A DNA stretch of 64,000 bases, from assembly GCF_021134715.1 (NCBI RefSeq), contig NC_060025.1:8494001-8558000 (forward strand), given 5' to 3'. The notes below the pieces were generated by a model. That model saw nothing but the letters and a program-made list of their open reading frames with translations. It had not been told where the DNA came from and did no database searches. This DNA is from Daphnia pulex (taxonomy: Eukaryota > Arthropoda > Branchiopoda > Diplostraca > Daphniidae). Numbering within the stretch: the stretch's first letter is position 1; every line of letters starts with the position of its first letter. A program made the position numbers and the translations under genes. Below, piece by piece: positions 1 to 11,300 of this stretch.

Positions 1-254
1 TTTATGCCCTCGTCGGGCAGGAATGAGCTTTCCCCGACCAGCTTATCCGGAAAATTAGCTCGGCCTACCCTGCTGGCTCTCACTACCTTGTTGAAATTGC
101 CCGAGATGGCCTACGTCACCTCCTCGTCGGCCAGACGGAAAGAGAATCAAATTAGCCTCTCTCTCTCTTTTTGAGCCTCGCAAGGCACTGTGAAGGTCCG
201 TTGCAATCTTTCACATTTTTCAGCATGTTGATCGCAACCATCGCAACACCTTTT
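1..254. other. Non-coding left edge, no gene seen
   Basis: No open frame of convincing length and no RNA gene is visible. There is a short CT-rich run near 157-172. The stretch leads directly into the tandem repeat that starts at 255. Confidence 0.5.
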
Positions 255-700
255 CAGTAGTGGCGTTACGATTTTATTTAAATCAGGCGAGTATGGATAG
301 GCCGCCGATTCAAGAGAACAGGTTGCTCATCTCTCTCCTTGTCCCTTTTCGTGCCGTATTTGGAAAAACAATCAGTCTGTGGTTTGTTAAAAAAATTTCG
401 TTTGAGTTCCGGAATCGATACGAAAATATTCAGCGCCCACTTGGCGGGAAGTGAGGCTTCGCCACTGGCCGTTTTCAGTGGCCTTTCTATCAGTAGCGGC
501 GTTACGATTTGGTTTAAATCGCGCGAGTGTCGATAGACCACCGATTAAAGAGGGCAGGTCGCCCATCTCTCTCTTCGCCCTTTTTCGTGCCGTAATTGGC
601 AACTCAATCTCAAAAGGGCTGGAATTGATATAAAAAATGCAGAGCCCACTTGACGCCAAGTGCAGCGTCGCTACTGGCCGTTACCAGGGGCCTTTTATAG
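255..700. repeat. Two-unit tandem repeat, period about 236 bp
   Basis: Unit 1 (about 255-490) and unit 2 (about 491-700) both open with a CAGTAG-GGCGTTACGATTT segment. They then share a segment with CGCCGATT/CACCGATT, a CATCTCTCTC stretch, TTTTTCGTGCCGTA, a GCCCACTTG block and a closing GGCCTTT-TAT. Identity is clearly high but not perfect (estimated by eye). Short open frames on both strands here simply follow the repeat and are not supported as genes. The repeat family is not recognised. Confidence 0.75.
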
Positions 701-853
701 ACAAATTATGGCAAGCGTACAATTGGGCCATCAAAATAACGCTCATCAGATTCTACAATCGTAGAACACAAGCAACATTCGCAGCATCGGCTATGGCCGA
801 CGCTTAAGCTTTAAAGTCACCCTTAGGGTTGAGCGGAATGAATTCCGCTGTAC

Positions 854-1484
854 AATTGAAAATTACCAGAGTGATCGCTCAGCGATCACGATAGGTAATT
901 AGAATTGTACTAGGAAGAAATGAGAGAGACCCTAAGGGTCTTATATCCCACCCGCATCCACCCTTCTCATTTCTATCTATTTCAGTTTGCTTAATGTTGC
1001 AGTCTGCCTTATCCCAGTGTCCAGCCGGACAGTCAATCCAAGACAGGCATGAGAGGAGCGTTTTCGATTTCGAGCACCTCGTGAAGCGTGAAAGCGAACA
1101 AAATTCAGCCCAACTTTGTTCTTATGTTCAATTATGTTTGATATAAGAAAGGCCATGTCGGCCTATTCTGTTTTTCTTGTAAATCGGCTTTTTCTGGCTA
1201 ATAGCCAGTTTTTTATGCCTCGATATCTCTTTGTTCATGTTACATTCTTTTCAAATGTTTTCTCATGAAATGTAATTTTTTGACACGCGCACCCCCATTA
1301 TTCTCAAAATAAGTCTGAGGAAAAGGGGGCGTGCCGCGGTCGAGGAAGGCTAGACGGCCTTCATTTTTCTTTGAAGTTGCTAAATAAAATAAGTCTACAC
1401 CCTTAGGGTCTCTCTCATTTCTTCCTAGTACAATTCTAATTACCTATCGTGATCGCTGAGCGATCACTCTGGTAATTTTCAATT
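854..1484. mobile_element. Short element with perfect 86-bp terminal inverted repeats
   Basis: Bases 854-939 and 1399-1484 are perfect reverse complements of each other (86 bp each, about 460 bp apart). Each arm starts AATTGAAAATTACC and contains an inner dyad, GTGATCGCTCAGCGATCAC. No transposase-like frame lies between them, so a non-autonomous MITE or foldback-type element is the simplest reading. AATT may be the target duplication: it is present at the matching point downstream of the other Spätzle A gene, which lacks the element. The element end coincides with the point where homology between the two Spätzle duplications stops. Confidence 0.6.
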
Positions 1485-1528
1485 AAATGAACATCACGAA
1501 GGAATTTCATTCGGGAAAATTAATTTAG

Positions 1529-2422
1529 TCAGTGGAGTTTACCGGGAATGTGGCAAGAGCAGGCTGATGGCAACTTGTAGATGTCGATGAAGATTCCCTT
1601 CTGGGGATCGCAGGGATCGAAGGAAAGCATCCGCTGGTAAACATATTTTTGCAGACATTTGCTGCCGAAACAAGGGGCCAAGGTGCGACAAGATGCACCG
1701 GGGAACAAACATTTTTCGACGCGTTGAGTCTGGGTGTATCCGGGCCAGGCGTTTTCTTGGACGATGACCCGCCATTCTCCATCGACATTCACTGCTCGGA
1801 GTGGGCGAGCATAAACAACGTCGCTAGGGCAGATGTATCCCTCGTCACCAGACCAGTGGCCCTTCTCGAAGAATTTGCCTTTGTAGTTGGAGTAGTCGAA
1901 GTGCGCCTCAGCCAAAGAGGTCAGTCCATCGACCAAATTATCGGCCGACTGATCAGCAACATCGGCGTATTTCTTCAGCACCAACGGGTCGTAATCGATG
2001 GCGTACTGAATCGAAATCAATCAGACAAAAGTAAATGAAACAGTTTGAGAAGTGTATCAAAGTGAGAACTAAACTTAATACCTTGACCTCTTTCTCCGGA
2101 TATTCGGTGTCTTTCAGACAAAAAGTTTCAGTGCCGGTTTTGGCGCAGGTTGGTGCCTTTCGCGGGTTGCAGTAATTGTTGTACTTCTGGCCATAAGCTG
2201 CTGGATAGGCTGGTTTGGGATATTGTTGGGGCTCAGCAGCTGCCTCTGGATGGGCAAACACTCCAGCAAGCAAAATGGCACTGATGCATAACTGTAAATA
2301 TTTAAAAATTGTGAAATTATGATGACGTTAAAGAGGTTGATCAACAATCGATTGTAGAATAAATTAATCGCACTATTATTTCCATTTGCGATAAAGCTAT
2401 AACTTACTATAACAGTTTTCAT
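1529..2422 (-). CDS. spz: Spätzle-like secreted cystine-knot protein A, copy 1
   Basis: Three coding exons on the minus strand: 2422-2408, 2291-2082 and 2005-1529, giving 233 residues with all phases consistent. The start opens a signal peptide (MKTVILCISAILLAGVFA). A proline/tyrosine-rich pro-region follows (about residues 20-130), with cysteines near the exon 2-3 junction. The C-terminal Spätzle knot spans about 134-229: ICPSD, RPLRAVNVDGEWRVIVQ, YTQTQRVEKC, GSKCLQK, DIYKLPSACSCHIPG. Eight cysteines lie in this domain. The family supplies secreted dimeric ligands for Toll receptors, activated by proteolysis; I could not pick the cleavage site by eye. A TATA box and TCAGT initiator precede it. 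It differs from copy A2 by only a few residues, so duplication is recent or homogenised. Which Spätzle subfamily it belongs to is not settled. Confidence 0.9.
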
Positions 2423-3000
2423 TTCGATTGTGCTTTTCGTGAATGCAACTGAGTGAATTAACAAGCTGTACTGTTGATTATCAGTTGCAAACTGATGCAG
2501 ATTAGTCAAAGGACGAGGGTTTTTTATACGTCTCCACCAATTCAGTGAAAAATGCACTCCATTCAGACGGTCGAGTTTACTTATTTCGACTTATTTTCAG
2601 TTTCACTCGTGGTAAACCTATTCTCACCTGAACGAACTCACTTTCCTTTATGTTTCCAATGGAAGCTGCAATTGTGATTGAAAGCAACTCAATTACCACA
2701 ACAGCTCTACAGCAACTAGTTGATTACGCGTCAAAGTTATTACCACACTAAATAATTTGAATTACTCCATCAGCATTGCATAAGGTAACATTTAAATTGG
2801 TTTAGGCAAATTGCGGTTCACCTCATTTCTACCTATCGCGCGTAAATAGAGATGGTCAGCCAATCAGAACGGAAAGGGTGCAACATACGCAGCAGTGAAG
2901 ACAAAACTTGTATATAAAGCTTTCCTGGTTTGTTTTTTGAATCAGTCGTATTCTGAGCAGATAACTGAAACAAATAAAATATCTAACACTGGCTAACAGA
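2423..3000. promoter_or_regulatory. Divergent promoter region between Spätzle A1 and B1
   Basis: Toward gene A (minus strand) a GTATAAAAAA box lies at 2530-2521, with a TCAGTT initiator around 2495-2490, about 33 bp away. Toward gene B (plus strand) a TATATAAAG box lies at 2911-2919 with TCAGTC at 2942-2947, again about 33 bp away. These are textbook arthropod TATA plus initiator spacings. The same arrangement is found between the right-hand copies, so the promoters were duplicated with the genes. No NF-kappaB-type site was identified with confidence. Confidence 0.75.
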
Positions 3001-3729
3001 ATGTCCATCAAATTGACTGTAAGTTGTTTTGTTTTTGATTGTTTTTAATCGAGAAATATTATTCGGGTGTTAATATTTTCTGAAAAATAGAAACCTACGA
3101 ATGATTAATCTTTTTTAAAAACCCAGATTATTGCTTCGCTGATGGTGATTGGCGTTTTCTCCGATCCTGAGCCCAGCCACTACAAAGCTCCTCCTCCCTA
3201 CGGTGCCCAGCCCAAGTACGAATACGTCGAGATTCCGCACTGCGCCAAAAACACGACCAAGTCCTGGTGCCTGGAAGACTCTGAATATCCCCAACACGAA
3301 GTGCAACAAGCCCTGGACCAACACTACCAGGCCGTCGTGGCTTTCTACAAGGACAAACTGGCCAACACTGAGAATTCAGTCGACGAATTGGACAAGTTAA
3401 ACGACGAGATTTACCTTTGCCCGAGTTCCACCGATTACGTCCGTCCTTTCCGGGCCATCAACGTCGACGGCAAGTGGCGGACCATCGTCAACGGCGTCGA
3501 GTCTTACGGCATCAAGTACACGCAAACCGCTCGAATTGAAGAATGCGACGTGGTCGTGGGAACCACCTGCCCCTTGGTCCCGTCCTGCTACGAGTCCAAG
3601 TGCGTCCAGAAAAATATTTTCCATCGCTTCTTGGTCTACAACCCAAAAGACTACACTTTCCCTTTCGCCATTGAAAAATTCAAGTTGCCCGGATCGTGCG
3701 GATGCGTCGTTGGAGCTTTTCACCTTTAA
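3001..3729 (+). CDS. spz: Spätzle-like secreted cystine-knot protein B, copy 1
   Basis: Two coding exons, 3001-3018 and 3127-3729, give 206 residues. Exon 1 encodes only MSIKLT; the signal peptide continues in exon 2 (IIASLMVIGVFS). A pro-region with two cysteines (PHCAKNT, SWCLED) leads to the Spätzle domain from about residue 104: LCPSS, RPFRAINVDGKWRTIVNG, YTQTARIEEC, ESKCVQK, EKFKLPGSCGCVVG. Compared with protein A, the DPC cysteine is replaced (NPKD), leaving seven cysteines in the domain. A and B are clear paralogues arranged head to head. Expected role: a Toll-receptor ligand of innate immunity or development, by family. A separate function from A is plausible given the altered knot, but this is inference. 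Confidence 0.9.
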
Positions 3730-3798
3730 AGTTCAAATTATGACTACATAAATAACACAATAAATAATATGGATTTTTGCTACATAATTTCGACTCCA

Positions 3799-6700
3799 CT
3801 ACTAACAATTGATATGCGCGGCATTTTAAACATTTAAAAAAATAACCTGAGATAAATTCGTTGGGGATGTCAGATCTGTTATCATCGTAAGACGTGGGAC
3901 ATTCTCGTACGCCGTAGTACTCGAACGTTGGCTACTGCTGTAATAGACCGGTAAGAGAGATGACAAACCATGAACGAAAAAGCCTGTTTAATTTTTTTGA
4001 ACGACATTAAATACCCTTTAACTAACTCGGCAGAGGAGATGCGCTAAGAGGTTTAATGTTGATAACGACGCTAAAGGCTGGCGAGAGAACAGTTGACACC
4101 TTGTCTCATCAATATTTCGAGCCTTCATTCTATCATTTCTCCTCTGTTTTCCTTTTTGAAAATAAGCAATAGGGAAAATCGTTACAAAAGCACTGCGAGA
4201 GCCAGAGAATAAAATTCTGGTCTGTTCTGGTCGTTTATAAGAACGTATAGGGGAAAAAACGAACAAGATATAATCTCCCATACAAAAGAGCAACAAGTTA
4301 TAGGTCTAATATAGCCCCGTTTTTATCCCTGTATATCTTTTCTTTTAGTTGTTGAGGGATAGTCGAGGAGGGCAACACACCTATGGGACATATTGCGTGC
4401 CGTCCGGTTGTTATTATCAAAATCGGAATAAATTAGGTCAAAATAAGCCCTAAGTTAGGACTTACCGAAACGTTGTACTGGTGGTGGTGCAATACTCCAA
4501 TGGGATTCCAGGACTATACATTGTACAAGCAGAAAACAGTTGAGTACTGGAGGATGATTTCCAACTTCCGGGAAGATTGCGATCCGCTGGATTATTCCTT
4601 GGTGATTAAAAATTTGTAAAAATTGAAAAACGTTTAGTGTTAAAACAAAAATCGGGTATTAAACCTAAAGATATAAGTTAGTAGCACTATCTGTAATAAC
4701 ACATACAAAATTACTTTTTACTCCAAATAAGGATTACTTGAAAAAAATAATTCTAAATCATAGCGCAAAACATTTAAGACAAAATCTAACGAATCGTTGT
4801 AAAACCGTTTAACAAGCTTGAGCATATGCAACGCAGTCGCTAGTAAGTAGTAAAAGAGGGCGAGCTTATTCTTACGTGTCACAGAACAAATTGTGTTGTT
4901 TTTCGTATTGGTTAGCGAAACTTCAATCAATACGATATTCAAGTCAATACGAAACCAGAAAAGCAGCGTTTTCTAACGTTTATGTTTAGGCTAATATTGT
5001 CGAATGCTCTAACTCCATCAAAACATGCTGCCACCTGTCAGTCCATCACAATAAACGCTTAGAGTAATCAATAGTTTCCTGTAATCATAGTAGTTCACCT
5101 GAGATGACTATATGGAGCAAGAATAATCTTACCAAACAATAGGAATAAAAATGCCATAAAAAAACTTGATAATAGTTGACTGTGGTCTGACTGGCAAAAT
5201 TTTCGATCATCAAAAGCCGAAGTTTAACTAGGTCATACCTTTAAATGACGCGTCCAGCATCAGCAGCAGTAATCCAACTCAAGTAGCTCCTTAATCATGT
5301 TGGAGTAGTAGCTAGCTTTTATTCTCCATCTTTTCTAGATGTTCCATACAAGCAAGCCTGCTAATCCAGCTGACCATCCTTCAACTTGATTTCAAACATG
5401 ACTGCCCCAACATGGCTGTCCCAAATTGCTGAGTCGATGGAAAATAGTAAGTCCAGTTTTCCCATGTCGAACGGAAATCTGCTCTTGTCGCATTCACGTT
5501 TGGCTAATCGACTAAACCTGTAGAATAAATAAATGAATCAAACCAATTCGTAATGTTAACATTTTGCCTTTCTACATTATTAATAAAAATAAAAAATAAA
5601 CGATGACCAGGAGAGTTGATCGCGCCGCCACATTATTTTCTCTAAAGATATGGATGGGCACCTGCCTAAATTTCTCAACCTAATCCAGCAGGAAGACTGC
5701 ATTCTGCAAATTTGACGAGAAATGTGCATCCTATTGTTCTGAGCCACTGCACAGTGTGGAAAAAGCAAATTTGTTTCATTAGCTATGGCTACTCAACTTC
5801 GGACTTAGCACTATCCCACATGTATGAGTTAAGATATACCTTCTGTAGGGTGTTTGAAGCTTGGGGTAATTGACTTGACTTCTGACAGTATAGAACTCAT
5901 TCATTGACCTGTCGAGTAGAAATCTCGGCTGTTAAGAAAAAGATTTCGTAAAATCAGAATAATTCTATTAAAAGGAAGAACTTACTTTATTTGGCTTTAA
6001 TAGCAGCTTGTTCATGACTTCTCCCGAGTCAGGAATCTCAAAGAATTATATGAACCTCCAAATTTTGGATTGTCAATCTCAAATTCCTTTGTCTTTCCAA
6101 GTGGATGTTTTTCCCTCCATCTATGATTCAAGTTGAAAAAATGAATGGTCAATTAGATATTTTGATTGTGATGTGATCATGTGATAGCAATTATTCACTC
6201 TATCTCAACTACTTACTTTACATCACAATGCAATTTACACAAACGCACAACGAATTAATGCTGAACCAGACAATGAATCGAAAGTTCGAAACGGCAATAG
6301 ACTCTATGACAAAGCGTCTTGTGTTACTTCCAATTTTTTCCATAACCGTCCTAAACGACAAGTTGCTTTACTTAATAATTCATGGAAAGGCTTTCCACAT
6401 GGAATTTATTCCCACTATGGATATCGTGTCGATATTATTATAAACCTTTTTTTAAACTATTCTCTATTAACAATTGACACGACTCGCATGGTTGATGCTT
6501 CAATGAACCAATGAAATGAACTTAACTGAACCTACAGCTTATACTTAACTATTAGGCCGGCGAGCTACACACGTTTTCCATCTCCCATTTCCAACTGAAG
6601 CAAAGGGCGCATCTAGCGGTGACATTTCCAACTACATGCTAAAATGCAACAACAATGAGTGCGAATAATCAGGTTGAAAATTCAAACACAAAAATATTAC

Positions 6701-7093
6701 GAAACAAATTAACATTTTTTTTTGTCAAGAAAAATAAAACAACTTCCCTTCTCAAGTTCCCATGAGTGGCGATGTGGTGGGTTTCGTTTTGCATCGCCGA
6801 ATTTCACAATTGGTTCCCCTCGGAATTTCGATTGGCTTTTAAAAAAAAAAAAGAAAAGAAACAATTAACAATTTTCCCGATTTTTATTTGCTTTCTTATT
6901 GATTCCATTTTGTTATATCATCAGCTGCCCAAGAACCATAAAAAAGAAGAGATGGCGCCACGACACACCAGGGGGAGCTCAACTACTCTTTCGTTCTTCT
7001 TCTTCTTCTTCTTCTCGTTTTTATCGGGCGCGGTGGAGTTTGATGCGACGCGCAGCACAAAATCCCGCGGGATCTACGAGGCCAAAAACGAAG
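3799..7093. other. Non-coding or unassigned stretch between Spätzle B1 and the 7.1-kb repeat
   Basis: No recognisable gene. One small plus-strand frame opens after a stop near 4433; from the ATG at 4500 it encodes 39 residues ending at 4619, with a YWWW motif just upstream of the Met. It could be a stray exon, but no splice partner is evident. A (TTC)n run sits at 6994-7014. The corresponding interval on the right side (40115-41317) is unrelated and only 1.2 kb, so the two duplication arms differ here by insertion or deletion. Confidence 0.4.
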
Positions 7094-7375
7094 TCAAATA
7101 GTCTGCATATGTAAATCTGATATTGTCGACCGAATGTATTATTTAATGTTGCCATGAAATAAAATAAACATCCAGGCTTGCAAGTTGCTAAAAGACAAGG
7201 CTAAAAGTAAACGAAAAACAAGTTTGTTATTACTCATAGTCCCTTGCAGCTTCGTGATATATTTTTACCCGAAATTGGCGTCCTAATTTAAAGCGATGCT
7301 TTCATCTTCACTTTGTACCAAGCAAACCCGCCCATCTCCGTTCATGTTATTCCGAGATGCTCCCTTTTTGCTCGT
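7094..7375. repeat. Second inverted-duplication block, left copy
   Basis: About 280 bp matches 39820-40114 in reverse orientation. Shared landmarks include ATTGTCGACCGAATGTATT, CATCCAGGCTTGCAAGTT, CATAGTCCCTTGCAGCTTCG and CATCTCCGTTCATG. The right copy carries short extra segments. No coding potential stands out. Its order relative to the Spätzle pair is mirrored on the right, which places it in the same large inverted structure. Confidence 0.85.
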
Positions 7376-8319
7376 TGATTGAATGAACAGTAAAACAGCT
7401 TCCAAACTTCGTGTCAATCAGTTCCGTCCAAGAAATCTAATCTCGAAGGGCATTCAAGAAATCCAAAAGTCATTCAGAATTTCATTTCAACATTTTTTAT
7501 TTCAAAATTGCGTTAAAATACGGTATTATACATTATACAACATATAAAATTCAATTGTTCAAGTATTATTATTTTAACTTAAATGGTCGTCAAGGGGGAC
7601 GGGAAAAAGAGAATTTCTGACCTAAACATCATCTTTTAAAAATTCCTGCTATAGACTAACATCATGTCCCGCTTCAAAAAATGTTTAATTTTTCCCTCTC
7701 GATTTTAATTTTTAAACGACGCGTCGTTAGTTGAACCGATATTCAAAAAATGCAAATCAAACCAACGACACGATGGGGGATATAAATTTTCACCGTTTTA
7801 AAATCACGGGTGATAAATTGATAACAATTTTTCAAGTTGTATGAGGACAACAAAGACTAAAAGAGTGGGCAGGTACACATTTTTGTTTTCTCTCCTTTGG
7901 GGGGGTTTAATTTAGTTAAAATTTTTCAATGCGTGTTATTTTATTCACCGTCGTCATTAAATCGTAACGGAGGCACAGGATTTGAACAAAAATTAAAATA
8001 ATCTTTTGTTTGAAATCAATATCATTAGCTCTCTTCAGAGCTCTGGATAACGACATCAATTGTGGAAACAATGAAAACAGTGACAAACTCTCAGGCGTCC
8101 CAGAAGAGATCTATCCTATATCAAAAGTCGAATACTCAAATGTCATCAATGACATTTGACATTTCATTCCGGCCAACACAAACGGGCTTTTGTATTGGGC
8201 TATTTTTTTTTGTTTAAGTTTATCCAATTTTCTTCCAAAAAATAAAATGATTAAACTATAAGATAGCCATTAATGAATCGAAGCAACTGTCAGAAAAAAG
8301 TTCATTGTCCAAGTTTTCC
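7376..8319. other. 3' flank of IP6K copy 1, non-coding
   Basis: AT-rich sequence downstream of the minus-strand kinase stop codon. It presumably holds the 3' UTR. Several AATAAA/ATTAAA-like signals can be read on the minus strand, but the poly(A) site cannot be fixed. No gene is seen. Confidence 0.45.
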
Positions 8320-11300
8320 TCAACAGCGCTGAGGTGGTGGTAAGGTGATCTTATCACCCCGCAATTCACTCAAAATACCCGTCAAAGTTTCCAGACCGAA
8401 AAGGTATCCGTTGTCGGGTCCCCAGTGGACCCGTTCGTCCAGTCCCAGGTAACCGGAGAAAGTTGTGTGGGCGAAATCGATCATGCGGACATCGACGCAG
8501 TCCGACCAGCAGTTGTTGTCCAGCTTGCTGCTGCTGGCAGCATCCAGCAGCACTTGTTCTTTGTCCTCATCCATCACTCGCCGTTTCTTCTGCGTTTGGC
8601 TTCCGCCGGCTTCTTCCGTAAACTCTTCGGTCCGGCTGACTTCCAAGACGGGCGTCAATTCGCCCTCATCTTCGCCGGCTGGGCTCATCATTCCGTACTG
8701 GGCGTTGCGCTCCAACTCCAGCGGCCGGCAGAGCCTTTGCTGTTCCATGTCACTTTCGCTATCTTCCTCGCTGTCCATGTACATGGCGGCCGTTCGCTTC
8801 ATCATGGCCGTCTTTTTGATGCTGCTGCCCAGCTGATTGACAGCAGCGGCTGATGATGAGAAGACGCCGCTGTCCGTGCTGTCGGTCGAATTGTCACATT
8901 CGTAGCCCGTCGCACTTCCCGATTGCCTCAAAAGTTTCTTGAGACGGAGGCCGGTTTGGTATCCACTGATACTCGTCCAGCTGCAATGTTCGTTGGTGCT
9001 GCTGGACGACGAAGAGTTTTGATCCATCATGAAACATTCCAGTCCGCTGTCCACCGACTGGGCTGGGCTCGTGCTGAAAGACTGGGCGTCACAGCTGTCC
9101 GTCAAGTAGCAATCGCTCGACGTGTCTGTGATGGACAGCGAGTCGAAATCCAGTTGATTCCTTGGCTGCTGGAGTCGATGAGGGACGGCCACATGTTTCA
9201 GTCTGGGTATCTGGGCATCCGAGCTGGACCTGGTCGGCTTGTAACCAGCAGCACTTTGATGAGCAGCAGCCGTGACGAGCTTCCGGTGTTGGTAATCATC
9301 GGCGTCGCAAATTCTTTCCAGTTCGCAATCCGAGTTGGATCGCCGGCCGGCACCGCCAACAACAACCCCAGGACTGAGAAAATGGAAATCCGGGCTGGAG
9401 AAATATTCGCTACTTTCGTCGCAACCTTCGTAGACGATCAACAGGGAACTGCGTAATAAGCGTGAGAGAAATGATTTCATGATAGAAAAAAATTGGTTCC
9501 GTGCCATCACAATTTGATTTCAATTTTCTATATACCTAGAATAGAAGCGGAACGTCTCCTGTTGTTCGACGGCCTTGCGGAGGAGCCTCAACCGCTCGAG
9601 AATGGCCTCGATGATTCCATCGCGTCGGGCTCCGCCACTGGCGAAGAACTGGACCAGCGCCCTGCGAAGTCCGTCAGCGTCCAGCCGTCGGCCAAAATAT
9701 TTGTCCCGACTGACGAACTTGTCCGACGTCGCCTCGTACACCTTTTAGAAACAAACAAAAAGTTAAAAGTTGAATTATTATTTGACTGGATGGAAATAGA
9801 ATTGTTCAACTAAAATAGGATATCGGCCAATGCCAAACAACAGCAGGATGTTGTCAGTTATTATCCGCTGCGGATAAATAAGCCAAGTGCCTGAGGGCTT
9901 GCAGATATTCACAGTGTCTTTTTAAAAGTGGAGCCCAAAAATAAACATAAACACGTATAGCGTTTAGCACTTTTAACTTATACATTTCGACCTAAATAAT
10001 ACACACCTTCATGCCACAGAGACGGAGTCCGAGGGAGGCGGATGTGCTGGCTGCGCACTTGGCCATCTGCCGGGTGCGTTTCTCGGCGGAAGCGTCGTCG
10101 CCGTGCTGCCTGGTGCCCATCTTCAAGTCCAGCACGCATGGACGCTCGAACTTGAAAGCGGACGCCACATTTTCCAGCATCATGAAAACTGTATGATGGA
10201 TAAACGAGAGTCGACCAATTAAAATTGATTCGACACTCAATTAGACGCAAACTGGAATTTTAATTGGTTATTCTATTTAGTCTAGAATCTGAGCTTTAAC
10301 TAATTCGGTAATTAGTCCAGGGTTCGGTTTTCTCTAAAGGTTTTCCTCTTGCAAGACGGCCAGCAGGAAATCGGACACGGATATTTAATGATACAATATA
10401 CCCTCCAGACTTATCCATTCTATTAACGTGCTTGTCTGAATAGGATAGAGTCCCTGGATATTTCCTGGATAGACTCATTACACATTGAGCCGAGAGAGCA
10501 ATAAATCATTTAGTTGTGTTCCATCAGTTACATAAGAACCTTTTACTGGGCAATGGACTGGATAAAAACTCACTCCATCTTTTTTATTCTCTTGTAATTG
10601 TTGCCCTGGACAACTGGGACAGGGGTCAATCGAGCCGGGGGGAGGTGGCCAATAACGGTCACATTCAATCAGGAGGCCCGGTCAGCAGGTATAATTGTCC
10701 AGCCCAAAGGGCGCCCATCAATTTCTCGCATTTCCTTTCGCAAATACTCGACAATAAGAACGTCAGCATGACCTGGACATCCTTGGAAATGACATAAACG
10801 TCCCCATCCTTTTCAATGGATAATAACCTCATCCCGTTGCGCCCCAACGGATTCAGGACGTAAATTACATTTAGGCTGACGTGACCTTGTTTTATGTCTA
10901 CACTATAAGGAGCCTATCGTTCATCCGTCCAGCCAATCAGTCGTCGAAAATGTCCGACGGCCATATATACACACAAATTCACGCAATGTGCATACATACA
11001 GAAGAGAGGGGGGATGAGAGAAAGTTTGGCGAATGGCCCAAATCAGTCATTGGCTTTTGGGTCTTTTTTATCTTTTCTCGACGCGCGGAGATTATTTTCG
11101 TTTGAACGTGCAGAGCTAAAAGAGGAGAGCTGCTGTTGGTCTGCTGGGGTACACGAGAGCGCTGGATCAGAGCGGGAATTCAATGGAATGCAGCGTGCTC
11201 CCAGAGAGAGAGAGAGAGATGTATAACTGGCGACTATTCCATATGGGTACGAAAATAAACCGACGAGACGATATAGCCTAAATAAAAATTCCGACTCACA

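Larger units (their letters stand above)
1485..3798. repeat. Left arm of inverted segmental duplication (Spätzle pair)
   Basis: This 2.3-kb segment is repeated in reverse orientation at 41318-43640. It contains two complete divergent Spätzle-like genes, their shared promoter and introns. Homology ends at about 1485 on the outer side, next to the 86-bp-TIR element, and at about 3798 on the inner side, just after the shared sequence CGACTCCA. Coding parts, introns and promoter elements all align. Confidence 0.9.

Noticed and set aside
1649-2038. Plus-strand frames opposite Spätzle A1, and similar frames opposite A2, B1 and B2
   Set aside because: They mirror the coding constraint of the Spätzle exons; the minus/plus gene models with signal peptides, introns and promoters explain the region.
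4436-4619. Small plus-strand frame with a YWWW motif
   Set aside because: Short, without a promoter, splice partner or family signature; kept only as a note.
6766-7101. Plus-strand 111-codon frame over the (TTC)n run
   Set aside because: Largely low-complexity lysine and phenylalanine/serine runs from A- and T/C-rich DNA; no domain, no splice evidence.
8425-9456. Long plus-strand open frames opposite the last IP6K exon (also 28388-29476 for copy 2)
   Set aside because: They are antisense shadows of a well-supported coding exon with biased composition; they have no family features of their own.
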